Positions 23,674 to 33,935 of a stretch of DNA of 64,000 nt are shown in pieces (the stretch's first letter is position 1; each line of letters opens with the position of its first letter). The position numbers and the translations under genes were made by a program. The notes under the pieces are model-generated. The model made no database searches and was not told the DNA's origin. It worked only from the letters and a program-made list of their open reading frames with translations. The stretch covers positions 6,269,501 to 6,333,500 of the forward strand of contig NC_088310.1 in assembly GCF_910592395.1 (NCBI RefSeq), in the 5' to 3' direction. The stretch comes from Lineus longissimus (taxonomy: Eukaryota > Nemertea > Pilidiophora > Heteronemertea > Lineidae).

Positions 23674-26600
23674 ATGATGTCGTATTTACCACTGACTTGT
23701 GTTCTGCTGGGATATTACACTGCACTTTTGGGTAAGTAAGACTTTAGTCTTATCACTAATTTAAATTTAAATGTACATAATACCAAGTATGGATTCATTG
23801 ATACTTGATACTTCATACGTTCTGGGGGGGGGGGGTCCGTATTGAAATTTCTTACTGTAAGCCAGCTGAGGTTCTTTCTAAAAAGATCATAAGAAGGTTT
23901 CCAGGGAACGAACGATTTTACAATTCCATCATGGGACGAGGAATTTTAAAGGGAGGCACGCGGATACTGGAAAACCAGCCGGCAAATGATGATGAAAGTG
24001 CGCAAAAGTATGCTTACTTTGCCACCCATGCACTTAACTGAAGACGGTTACGATCAAAAAGTATTTCCATGGAAGAAAGGAATTTCATAAGAATATTACT
24101 TATGTGAGGTTAATACCCTTGATCTGTCTTTTGGCAGGTGGATTTTTATTTACTGGGACTCATGGCGCGTCAATTGCCAATATGTGGACAGGATGTCCGA
24201 CGAATGTAGCAGAAGATGTGACGGCATGGAAAGAGTTTGGAACCATTGACAAGGCTAAAGTCCCTGACGTTTGGTCACCTCAGTATCGATTGAAGTCCAT
24301 TACTCCGCTCGACACCCCGTTCGCCAAGATCAAGTTGTACCAGCAAAGTAAGACAACATGGCCGACTTGCAATAGCGTTCTCGGTCATAAACTTGTATTG
24401 TCATTGCAGTTGGCGAAGTATAAGCCAACGGGGACGACTTTCAAAAGTGTTCTCGGCCACATTGTCATTGCAGTTCGCCCAGTTCGGTTTTGGACTTTAT
24501 TTATCTCCGTGCATCTCTCTCGCAGAGTTCGGTGAGACAACCTATACCTCCAGTTCGGTATAAAATCCTTAAATCGAACCAATGGCCGGTGTATTCGTTC
24601 AGCAAAATTGGCAAAAACGAATCTGCGTACATGTATTTGGTTGAAGCATTATGAAGTCGTATTTGGCGCATGTTTTGGGCGTTTTGAGGACACTATCAAC
24701 ACATGCTTTTCTTGACTTTAGATGGGTCCCTTTACTACGATAACAACCCGGGATTTGACTTTGAAACGAACCCAACATACACGGTAGTGGTTGAAGTAAT
24801 AAAGAACGCTCCCACGCCAGATGAGGGCACGTGCGTGGTGACTATAACCAACGTCAATGAGGCCCCCAGGATAACCAATCTGCCCAACCCAACCTCCATC
24901 AAAGAGAATACAGTTTTTGGAGCTGATACTGACATATACACGGTAGGTCTACTCATTATTGAAAAATCTTGGAGGCGATCGACCATGATTTCATACGGCT
25001 ACATTTGTCATCACCCGTAAACGAGTCCATGAATTGATCCAAGACCTTGACGAATATATATGGCAGCGCAATGTCAAGATCATTCAAGAGCTTTTTAGAT
25101 TTTGAAAGGGTGTATTCTAACGTCAAGAAACCTCGAGTCTTTCCAATCCCATGTCTCATGTTCAGTTATCTGGTATGAAATTCTGTCAATCCTTTCCAAT
25201 CCCATGTCTCTCTTCAGCTAACGGGCACAGACCCTGACGCAGGAGACGCCATCAAATACACTATCTCCGAAGTTAAGCCAACCAGTGGTACAGCTAAGTT
25301 CAAAATAGGCCCAACAGCAAGTAAGGGTGTTAACCATGCCAGTGATGGGTCATTTCGAATTACATGTATAATATAATGCAAGTGTGTCGTTTTGTCAATG
25401 CACGCAACAAATCTTTGACAAAACGTATATTTGATGTGACCAAAGACCTAATTTTGCTGTGAGGGATCGAAGAAATTTTAACGCCACACAGGACATAGTG
25501 GCTGGAGCATCGATAACATCATTTCAAAACTCTTTCGTCTCAACGGAAGATCACATATACTCATAAGATCAAGAAGCCTTTTTAAATCAGGACTATTTGG
25601 TTTCAGCTGGTACCAAAGTGCAGGTCGTATCAGGTGCAACATTTGACCACGAGACCACCGACCACTACAACTTGACCATCAAAGCGGAGGACACAGGAAC
25701 TCCGAAGCTTTCCGACACGAACATCCTCAAGGTCGACATTGTGGACGTCAACGAGGCTCCATTCTTCCCACAATCGGCGGCAGGAAATAACCCTGGGGGT
25801 AAAGTTACAGTTGAGGAGGAATCGGTAGGGTGATTTAGGATTTTGTGACCAAAAATACCACCCACTTGGCGTTCGACGTTGCCATTACCAGCACACGGTT
25901 GTGGAAACACCGTCATTTCGCCCGCATAACCGGGTGTGATATATTCTTGCGATCGTAATGAATCAGGCGTAAATATGAAATGGTATCCCTAGTCTGTTTT
26001 ATCATTATACCCTCGGGAAGAATTTGGCACCTTGGTGGTGGAGACACGAACTACTAGTACCACTTTTATGGTGACGTAATGAATGGTCCCTTTAACCGAT
26101 ATATAACCACATTCAAAAGTACCATTAGCAAGGAATTGAATTTCCGTACATTTCTCTACAGGCTGTCGGTTCAGTTCTAACTATCAATCACGACTTCGGT
26201 TCGTTCATCCAAGCGAAGGACGTTGACAAGGGTGACACTTTGACCTATTTTCTCGATGGAGCCCAGAATGGATTCTTTGAGGCCAGAAATGATGCAGGCA
26301 TCTGCAATATCTACGTCAAAACAAGAATTGACTCGGAGACGAATGTTATCAACCGGGTATTTAACCTGAGTAAGTCATTTGATGGTCAGAAATGAATAGG
26401 TTATCTCTGGACGTCGCATGATAGCATATTGTTAAGATGCGCTAAGATGTCCGTCGAAGCGACAACGGCTAAAGCTAACACTCGGCATAAAATGGCGTTT
26501 CGTAAACTTTGCATTTTAAACTCGAAGCCTGGCGATGCTTTGTTAAAAGGTATCTGGGTTCGTCGTTTTAAAAATGTCTCCTTCTCCTTCTTCAGAGGTT

Positions 26601-29600
26601 TTCGCACGAGATTCTAAAGATCTCATTAGCACTAATTTCTACTCGCTGCGAGTTACAATCAAGAATATTAATGACAACATGCCTGGCTGTGACCCGACAA
26701 GCTACTCGGCCACCGTAGCTGAGAACACGGCGGTGGCTACCACCATTCTGACTGTTACTTGTACCGATGCGGATGGAGCGCTTGACAGGTAGAGAAACGA
26801 CCCTTTTTTGATATCTCCTCCTATAATCAGGGAGAACATAGGGATAGTGAAGGCTAACTAATAAAGCTGGATAGAGTAACTTTTACACGTTTTACCGGTC
26901 ACGTCAACACTTGAGACAGGTTTTCTTTTGGCCCTGCATGCTTTCGGTACTATTCTTACTCACTTTCTTCCAACATTATATATGGTTTAAGCCAAAGGTA
27001 CAAGAGAAAGCCACCGGCCCAAAGTCTGAACTTCCAAGAGCTGTGCCCTGTTTAGCTTACTCTTGACGTGCGTTGTCCAGAGTGCGAGGGAGAAAAGGCA
27101 GCGTAAAATAACACAGCTTTCGCAGCGTGCGTTGACAAAATGCAGGGAAACGAGGACAGCAGCGGCAAGGCCATACATGTACTTTATCTCCGTAAATTTC
27201 ATCCGTTTTACGAGGCTTGGCATCATCAGCAGTTTATTTCTAAATGAGACACTTTGGATAGCTACTTTTGTATGCATTAATTTACCGTTGGTTTTCCCTC
27301 CAGGTACGACATCAAAGGAGATGTCAACGCCCCAAAATACTTCGAGATCGACATCAATGGCGCTCTCAAGGTCAAAGACCTGCCTGACCTTGAGACTTCG
27401 AGCACGATCAACTTCACCGGTTATGCTGTCCAGGGCACCCCGAGCACTTCAGCATCAGTGAGCATATCAATCACTATCACCGGCAAGAATGACAACAAAC
27501 CTCAATTTGGCAGCACCTTCTACAATATGGAGACGGTGTGTGACTACTATCCTGTGCCGTATCCTTTAATTACCGTTGGTAAGACGTCGGCAACGGACAA
27601 GGATATAAGTAAGTCCAGTGCGGTGATTCACGTGACACTATAGGGCCTACGCATTGTTAGTTTATCCGGTTGGCTTCGCTCTAATGGAATGCAAAAGTCA
27701 GCATTGCAACCCAAACTAACGAAAGAAAAAAACCTTATGAAGGTCTGTCGTGTCTTAATTCATTTACTACGCGACACTCGTCAATCATCTTCTATACTTT
27801 GTTGTAAGAGGAATCAGGTTAAGGAAAGTTTCCAGTTTCAGTTCAAACCGTTAAACACATTGCCAGACTCAACTGCCCATATTAAATCTCAAATGAAATG
27901 GCAAGGCTTGGATTGAGCGCTACGAGATAAAATGACCGTGTTTCTTTCAGCCACCTCGGTATTGACGTATGCCTGGGTTGGTAACGACGCTGTTGGAACG
28001 TACACCATCCTGAAGACAGAGGGCCGCATCATCCCGGCAAGGCAGCTGAAGGCGGCCTCTGAATGTGACCAGAGATGGTTGTACTACGTCAGAGCGTCGG
28101 ATAATGAGCTTACTCCAACTTTCTCTGAGTAAGTCGCCTTTACTTTTCCATGTGCCAAACACTTCCCTGGCCCCAAAGAACGCATTTACTCCAAAATCTC
28201 TTTTAGACGGATCGTTTGGCTTGGCCGTACCACGAATGGGAAAACAATTGTCAGTCGCGCATTGAGTGTCGGACGTCATTTCTGGTTCTATGGTCAAAGA
28301 ATAGCATCTTTATTGCCGGAATAGCGCCAAAAGTATATTTCACAGTCAAATCTTTAAGCTTGCAGCACATGCACTGGACGCCAACTCCTGCGTCCTGAGA
28401 AGTTCGACTGGACTGGTTCTACATGCATGCGTATCATGAATCTTTCGTCGAAAAGTCATCTTACATAATGAATTATCGTTTTGTCTTGTTTCCAGTCATG
28501 TACCAGTCAGAATTGATTCCTTTAAGGCCGCCCCATATCTCGTTGACTTCCACGTGGGCGAGTCGACTTCTTACTTCACTGATGCCCGCATCACTCGATT
28601 CTTGTCGGCCTGTTCCGCCGGCTGCAATGGATGTCTGTGTCGTCTCTACAGGATATCGGCGAGGAGTGGAAGTTCGTGAGTATGACCCATTCTGCTAAAC
28701 ATCCCCCCCCCCCCCGACGCTAGCTACGCCCCCGGCAAGAGTATCTCTCGTCGTCGTCGTCTTTTTCTTCTTATGCGTTTTCCTGAGCCGAGCGTTTTCA
28801 GAGGGCTTGTTCACTGCTGATCGTGGTCTCCGGATAGCTAATTTAATAGATAGATAAGTTGATTCTTAAGATGTATGTTCCGGATACACTCCGGCCAGAT
28901 TCGCAGTGGCCAAGGTCGTTGAAAGTGTGAATAGGATGACGAAATGGACTACCCCGGGAGTCTAGTTCCGGACAGCCAGAATTACTCCCTCTATGCTACT
29001 GTGTTTGGACACAGTCAGGATGTGGTCGAAATTGTCAATGGCAGAGGTCGACGCCCTCTTCTTTTCTAAACTCGTATCCCGAAAGAGTTTTATCTTCTAC
29101 TTATCAAACAGCTGTCGGGCAGGAACATTTGAAACGACGAGTTGCACAGTTGCCATAATATGCTTGATAACCTCAAGTGTGCCATCCCCTAAATGTTATC
29201 AATGGTAATCTTACAGAACGACCTTAACTATCTATGCCTTGACGGACTCGAGCACAGAGCTATTCAGTAACGTCAACCAGCCGAAAAACTACGTCGCCAA
29301 AACCACCATGATTACAACTTTTGACCCCAATACTAAAGCCACCTCTGGCCTAAGGCTCTATGATGAGTTCACCATCACTGGGTTGGAGGAGACTATCCCA
29401 GATCCCGCCTTCCATGAAACTATCGGAGGACAGATTGTGATCTCACTGCTCTGTATCCTTGCCACCGCGGCCATCATCGGAGGAGCGGTCAAATGTGCCA
29501 GGGTCCAGCAGGCCAAAAAGTAAGTACAGTTGCTTAAGAAGCGCAGCAAAAATAGGTGAAGTAAAAAAGGCAAACTTTGATTTCAGCAAAGTCTTTGTCA

Positions 29601-30164
29601 TATTGACGAATATATCATATTGGGAAGATTATGGTATCCCTGGAGGTGGATAGGAAAACTACAAGAAGGTGGCTCCAATTTCATGGCGACATAAAAGCAT
29701 GGTGTTCAAAGCCAAAAACAACATGGCTTCATCATATATCTCGGACATCCTGCCATCGTATGTCCCAGGGCGATCCCTGAGATCGGATAACCAAGAGTTG
29801 TTGGTGACTCCCAGGTATCGCCTCGAGACATTTGGTGGCAGAAGCTTTACAGTTTATGCCAGCAAATTATGGAACTCGCTGGACACTAACACCCGCAACA
29901 GCTCCACCGTCAGCGAGTTCAAAAGAAGATTAAAAACCAAACTATTTGAACAGTGTTTTTGTTAAGCGCAGCTGAGCAATTTTTCTAATTGGATTTTGCG
30001 CTATATAAATGCTATTTGTATGTATGTATGTACGTCTTTTCACTTTCAGGTCAGGTAAAGGCCAATTCGAGGAGAAGAGGAAATTGCAACCAAAGAAGAA
30101 GAAGACTCCAGTGAAACGCGTTGATGCAGAGACAGGTTATAATGGCTTCAACTTTAAATACTAA
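23674..30164 (+). CDS. Cadherin-repeat transmembrane protein, shorter tandem paralogue
   Basis: Twelve exons: 23674-23731, 24138-24347, 24722-24942, 25218-25320, 25607-25824, 26162-26369, 26596-26788, 27304-27608, 27951-28128, 28496-28675, 29217-29519, 30050-30164. They give 763 aa and a TAA with matching phases. The start is the first of two adjacent ATGs; the signal peptide runs across the first splice. About five cadherin repeats follow, marked by FDFETNPTYTV, TNVNEAPRI, GTDPDAGD, FDHETTDHYN, VDVNEAPFF, KNINDNMPGC and KNDNKPQF. The last, degenerate repeat (TSATDKDI, GRIIPARQL) leads into a membrane-proximal Cys cluster (ACSAGCNGCLC). The transmembrane helix is about 697-716 and the tail is ~45 residues, Lys-rich, ending in NGFNFKY. 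The membrane-proximal region, the juxtamembrane TIGGxIV and several exon phases match the upstream cadherin, so the two are probably a tandem duplicate pair. No cysteine modules are present. Role: probable adhesion or surface receptor. Confidence 0.86.
29600..30025 (+). mobile_element. 5'-truncated LINE 3' end (CR1/L2-like reverse transcriptase tail)
   Basis: The intron between 29519 and 30050 contains a frame whose protein (29669-29965) has the typical tail of non-LTR reverse-transcriptase proteins: YISDILPSYVPGRSLRS, VTPRYRLETFGGRSF, YASKLWNSLD, then FKRRLKTKLFEQCF and a stop. A 3' UTR follows with GCGCTATATAAATGC and then a (TGTA)n run ending just before the acceptor. The catalytic core is absent. 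The clade is inferred from the tail only. Confidence 0.75.
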
Positions 30165-30360
30165 ATCAGTTCTCATGCCGACTTACTGGCGGTGCGGAAC
30201 ATCAATCCTAAAATCTCCTCCCTGTGTTCTATTGCAGTGTTCGTTTTGGCTTTCAAGTCGTATCAAGTGACAGTTCAACAGTGTCCTTCTGTTTTCGGGG
30301 TCTGTTTATACGAACCCATTCAACTGATTTATTTTTCGAATTTTATTGGGAACGAAGGAC

Positions 30361-30377
30361 AATAAATAGTGAATAAA
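30361..30377 (+). terminator. Tandem AATAAA polyadenylation signals
   Basis: Two AATAAA hexamers (30361-30366 and 30372-30377) lie about 200 bases after the stop of the shorter cadherin, which fits a short 3' UTR. Confidence 0.55.
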
Positions 30378-30719
30378 TGTACATGTACATAATAGTATAT
30401 ATCGATACAGATCCATGATGGATAAATAGTTTTGTACAGAATGAATTTCATGTATCAATGCACTTCAATCAGGTGGTCTCACTACCATCCTGAACCTCAG
30501 ACCAACACTCGGCACTAACGACCGAGCTTATGACGCGATGGGCTGCCCTGGGAATCTATCGGGTGCGGGCATATTTTTAAGAAGCTCAAAACCTTTATTC
30601 TTAGGGTGTACATGCACATTTTTGTAATTAAGTTATAAATAAATATTATTTTATATTCCATTATACTGTATATATATATTTCCTTTCTGGACATACTGTC
30701 GAAATGCCGCGTCAACCAA

Positions 30720-31247
30720 GTGATCGCATACGCTACTTACCGAGTCAGGGGGTTTAAAATGTTCAATTCTTCGGCCCCCACACAAAGTTTGGGGCTCGGG
30801 AAAGCCATCATTAACCCCTTATTTCCTCAGAATGCTTTAGGTGCTGAAGGCGAAACATCGCATAATCAATTGAGGGAACCATTACGCATATATATTCCAT
30901 ATAGAAAGTCGGGACGACTTCAGGCCGGTCTTTCCGCCGTGACTGCATTCAACTGCTCTGCTGGCTGCTCATACCGGTACTGTAAAGTCGACTCTGATCC
31001 CTGCATCTGTTCCCCTGGCATCCGTCCGCGCGTCATGGTCAGCATGGAATATACGGAGTCCCCGGAGGGAGTTTCGTCTAAAAAAGGAAACAACATGCGC
31101 TGGCAATCCAGAAGTTTACCTTTATCGTGTTCTCATTCAGGTGTTGGCTTTGTCTTCAGGTCAGGCCGGATTGAGGTGGATTCACAACCAACCGGGAACA
31201 CCATACGGCTAAAAAATGTGTCCCTTTCTCTAAGAGTGACAATGTAG
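30720..31247 (+). CDS. Unrecognised open frame, doubtful gene
   Basis: An uninterrupted frame of 175 codons opens with GTG; the first ATG is at 30759. The middle is Cys-rich (FNCSAGCSYRYC, then DPCICSPG). I recognise no domain, signal peptide or membrane segment, and the codon context could equally be chance or an old element. It could be an exon, since AG and GT sites exist, but no neighbouring exons join it. It is included because its length is unusual for this AT-rich intergenic region. Confidence 0.2.
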   Translation: MIAYATYRVRGFKMFNSSAPTQSLGLGKAIINPLFPQNALGAEGETSHNQLREPLRIYIPYRKSGRLQAGLSAVTAFNCSAGCSYRYCKVDSDPCICSPGIRPRVMVSMEYTESPEGVSSKKGNNMRWQSRSLPLSCSHSGVGFVFRSGRIEVDSQPTGNTIRLKNVSLSLRVTM

Positions 31248-31594
31248 CTCCTACAGCCCGGCATGAATAGGCCTATACTTTAAAATCCAACTTAGCCCGC
31301 AGTCATCGGATTCGCCCGAAAAATTTCTGAGACCAAATCTGGTCGATTTATAACTTCTAGCAGGAGATAAGGAGACAATTAAGCTGGATCGTCTCCAGGC
31401 CCTGCGCTATTGAGAATCGAAGACCGCAATGAATGTTGCGGGTTCGGTCAACGATATTTGCATAACAATGTTTTTAACGAGACTCGCGTCTCTTACGCCC
31501 AACTGGCCACGACAATGTAGGGCCTACAACGTACATGCTGTGGTTATTTCTGCGGTTATTCCATATTCAATTCTTTGTTTGCGTGGGTGATTTG

Positions 31595-31717
31595 AAGATG
31601 AAGAAGTTACTTTTGTTGCTGTTGTTCGCCATTTTCTTTGGTCTTGTCCAAGGAATGGACAGGGATGACGACAACGAGCAGATTCGACGTCATCTGCAAG
31701 GGCACAGTCTGAAATAA
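31595..31717 (+). CDS. Small putative secreted peptide beside an Asp-codon repeat
   Basis: From the ATG coding MKKLLLLLLFAIFFGLVQG there is a strong signal peptide, then a short polar peptide (MDRDDDNEQIRRH...) ending in TAA at 31715-31717; an in-frame ATG lies further upstream at 31535. Immediately after the stop, the sequence in another frame is a long run of GAC/GAG codons that would encode a poly-Asp/Glu tract of about 30 residues. The gene may be a genuine 40-residue secreted peptide, or a frameshifted or spliced acidic secreted protein. No homologue is recognised. Confidence 0.35.
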   Translation, partial: KMKKLLLLLLFAIFFGLVQGMDRDDDNEQIRRHLQGHSLK

Positions 31718-31815
31718 CGACGACGAGGACGACGACGACGACGAGGACGACGACGACGACGAGGACGACGACGACGACGAGGACGACGACGACGACGAGG
31801 ACGACGACGACGATG
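31718..31815 (+). repeat. (GAC)n/GAG minisatellite, 18-bp unit
   Basis: About five copies of an 18-base unit, one GAG followed by five GAC codons in one frame, run from just after the stop of the small secreted ORF to about 31812. In frame it reads poly-Asp with regular Glu. It may be simple-sequence DNA or a remnant acidic domain. Confidence 0.85.
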
Positions 31816-31929
31816 ACTGCAGTTTTGGTGATGTTGGTTCATTTTAATAACTTAATAATATATTGCCCTACTGCCTTTTTCATGAATCAATTTTGAGCAT
31901 TATGTTTACAACGTAGTTGACAATAATTA

Positions 31930-32262
31930 TAGTGAGAGAGATGAGACAGTCACAGCCAGGCCAAATCAGTCTTGGCTGCTCTGCCAAGTTGTCAATAACA
32001 TGGTGAGAGTGATGAGGAAGTCACAGCCAGGCCGAATCAGTCCTGGCTGCTCCACCGTGTTGACAACATGATGAGAGAGATTAGGAAGTCACAGCCTGGC
32101 CGAATCAGTCCTGGCTGCTCCATCGTGTTGACAACATGATGAGAGTGATGAGACAGTCACAGCCAGAGAGATGAGACAGTCACAGCCAGGCCAAATCAGT
32201 CTTGGTTGCTCTGCCAAGTTGTCTACATGGTGAGAGAGATGAGGCAGTCACAGCCAGGCCTC
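31930..32262. repeat. Minisatellite of 68-71 bp, about 4.5 copies
   Basis: CACAGCC-anchored units begin at 31951, 32022, 32090, 32158, 32181 and 32249, giving periods of 71, 68, 68, 23 and 68. The unit includes GTGAGAGAGATGAG, the anchor and CTTGGCTGCTC. The 23-base step is a partial duplication within unit four. No ORF is seen. Confidence 0.88.
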
Positions 32263-32269
32263 GCCCTCG

Positions 32270-32335
32270 CTTTCATAAGTCGTCCCCCCTACTTAATAAG
32301 TCGTCCCCCCGAGATAATAAGTCGTTCCCCTTGGC
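32270..32335. repeat. Short tandem motif ATAAGTCGTCCCCC, three copies
   Basis: Three near-copies of ATAAGTCGTCCCCC (the last with TTCCCC) occur directly after the 68-71-bp minisatellite. No function is assigned. Confidence 0.75.
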
Positions 32336-33935
32336 TCTTTCTTGTAGCAGCCGCCAAATTTAATTGACCACGTGACAAATGTTTAGGCTGTTGTATTTAG
32401 TAAACAACCCCAAATAAAGTTAAGTGTCTGGCCATTTAAACTGATGAATCTCTCACACAATATATCAAACTTGCAAAATATAAATGAAGTATATAGTTTT
32501 AGAAAGACAACCAGTCGTAATCACTGCTATCCATTGATTGTATTAGTTTTGAAGTCCTTCTACCACAAATTCCAGAGGGGGGGTCATAATTGGCCGTCAT
32601 TTCTCAACATGGCGTCTCGGCCTTGAAGTTCGTCCGAGGTATTGATGGTTGTATTCCTATCAGTTTGCACCATTGTTCATCAGATTTTGTCAAAATTAAT
32701 TTCATTGTCTAAACCCCATATGCATATACCTCATTGAGAAATACAAATATTAGCAAATTATTGCCTGATCTTGCGTCATGCACCGTTTAGATTTTGCCGG
32801 CTGTCCAACCGGCATGCAAAATCGTGAAATGACACCGGCGGCCATGCATCAATGCACTACCATACATTATACATATACGCTGTACACACTGCACAACAAC
32901 AATGCATGGTGCATTTGAACTGATTTGACTGATGATGCACATGAATGGATTGTTCATACTTTAATCATGGATTATAAAAAACATGGGTTAAAATTTACAA
33001 TCCTCGATCGGAAATGACGTAGTTTGATCGCATTCAACTTACAACTATAAATCCATTGAACAGTGGTGCTTCGTTAGTAAACCGATGACCTTTTTTTTTG
33101 GTGTGATCGGGGATTGTAAACTCGTTCCAAAAGATGAAAGGAACAAGATGGAGGCAGCTTGAAGTTGTCAGTTCATAGTTGACGGTGTGTCAGTTGTGTG
33201 TTGTTTGGGCCATGACGCTGCGTAGTAGTCGAATGAACCATCAACGTATATAGACTGAGACAATCAGATTTACGCCATATATACGTGGAGGCAAGGATAT
33301 CAGAAATACCGCGTAGATGAAAGCATGTGGAAATGTACATTTGTATATCAAAGAACCTGGAAATACTATGTGCAAATTTTATAAAAAGTGAACATGTATC
33401 TACATAATTTACCAAATTAATGTATTCTTGTTTATGTAGCTGTACAGTGTTTATATACACCAAATTCGAAATCAACTAAGAAATAAAGTCATATTTGGAC
33501 ATTATTGACGAGAAAATCGCAAAGCCGGCATCTTCCACCGTCAGTAGTGGAAATAGGTGTTGAGGGTTAATGACGGCCTACAAGCCCCTACCACTGGCCT
33601 TAGTTTAGCCTAGGAGTGCCTGATACGCATGTTCCATCTCAATCATGACCTAGGCTAGAGTGGGGATTTCAAAATCAACCATCTTTCTTTACAATACATA
33701 ACAATAGGTCTTGACAGACTCAATCAAAGACCCCAGATTTTCGCTTGAAAGGCATAGCCATAGGCGTCTATCGGATACGCATGTACCAGTACCACCTCGG
33801 ATCAGGAAAACAAACCATATTTTTATGATAGGTTTTTATGGTCAGAGAGAGAGAATCACTATATGATATCTTTATCTTATTCTAAAATCTAAATCTTTTC
33901 AGTAAATCTGCTGTGCATTGAGTTATCGAAACAGA
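32336..33935. promoter_or_regulatory. Gene-free DNA upstream of the PARP gene, presumed promoter and 5' UTR
   Basis: About 1.6 kb of AT-rich sequence without a convincing ORF on either strand. The PARP start codon at 33936 is preceded by stops in frame, so the 5' UTR begins within or before this stretch. No core promoter motif is assigned. Confidence 0.4.

Noticed and set aside
24104-24137. A start for the second cadherin at 24104
   Set aside because: The frame begins with GTG, not ATG; a separate signal-peptide exon at 23674-23731 splices in the right phase to 24138.
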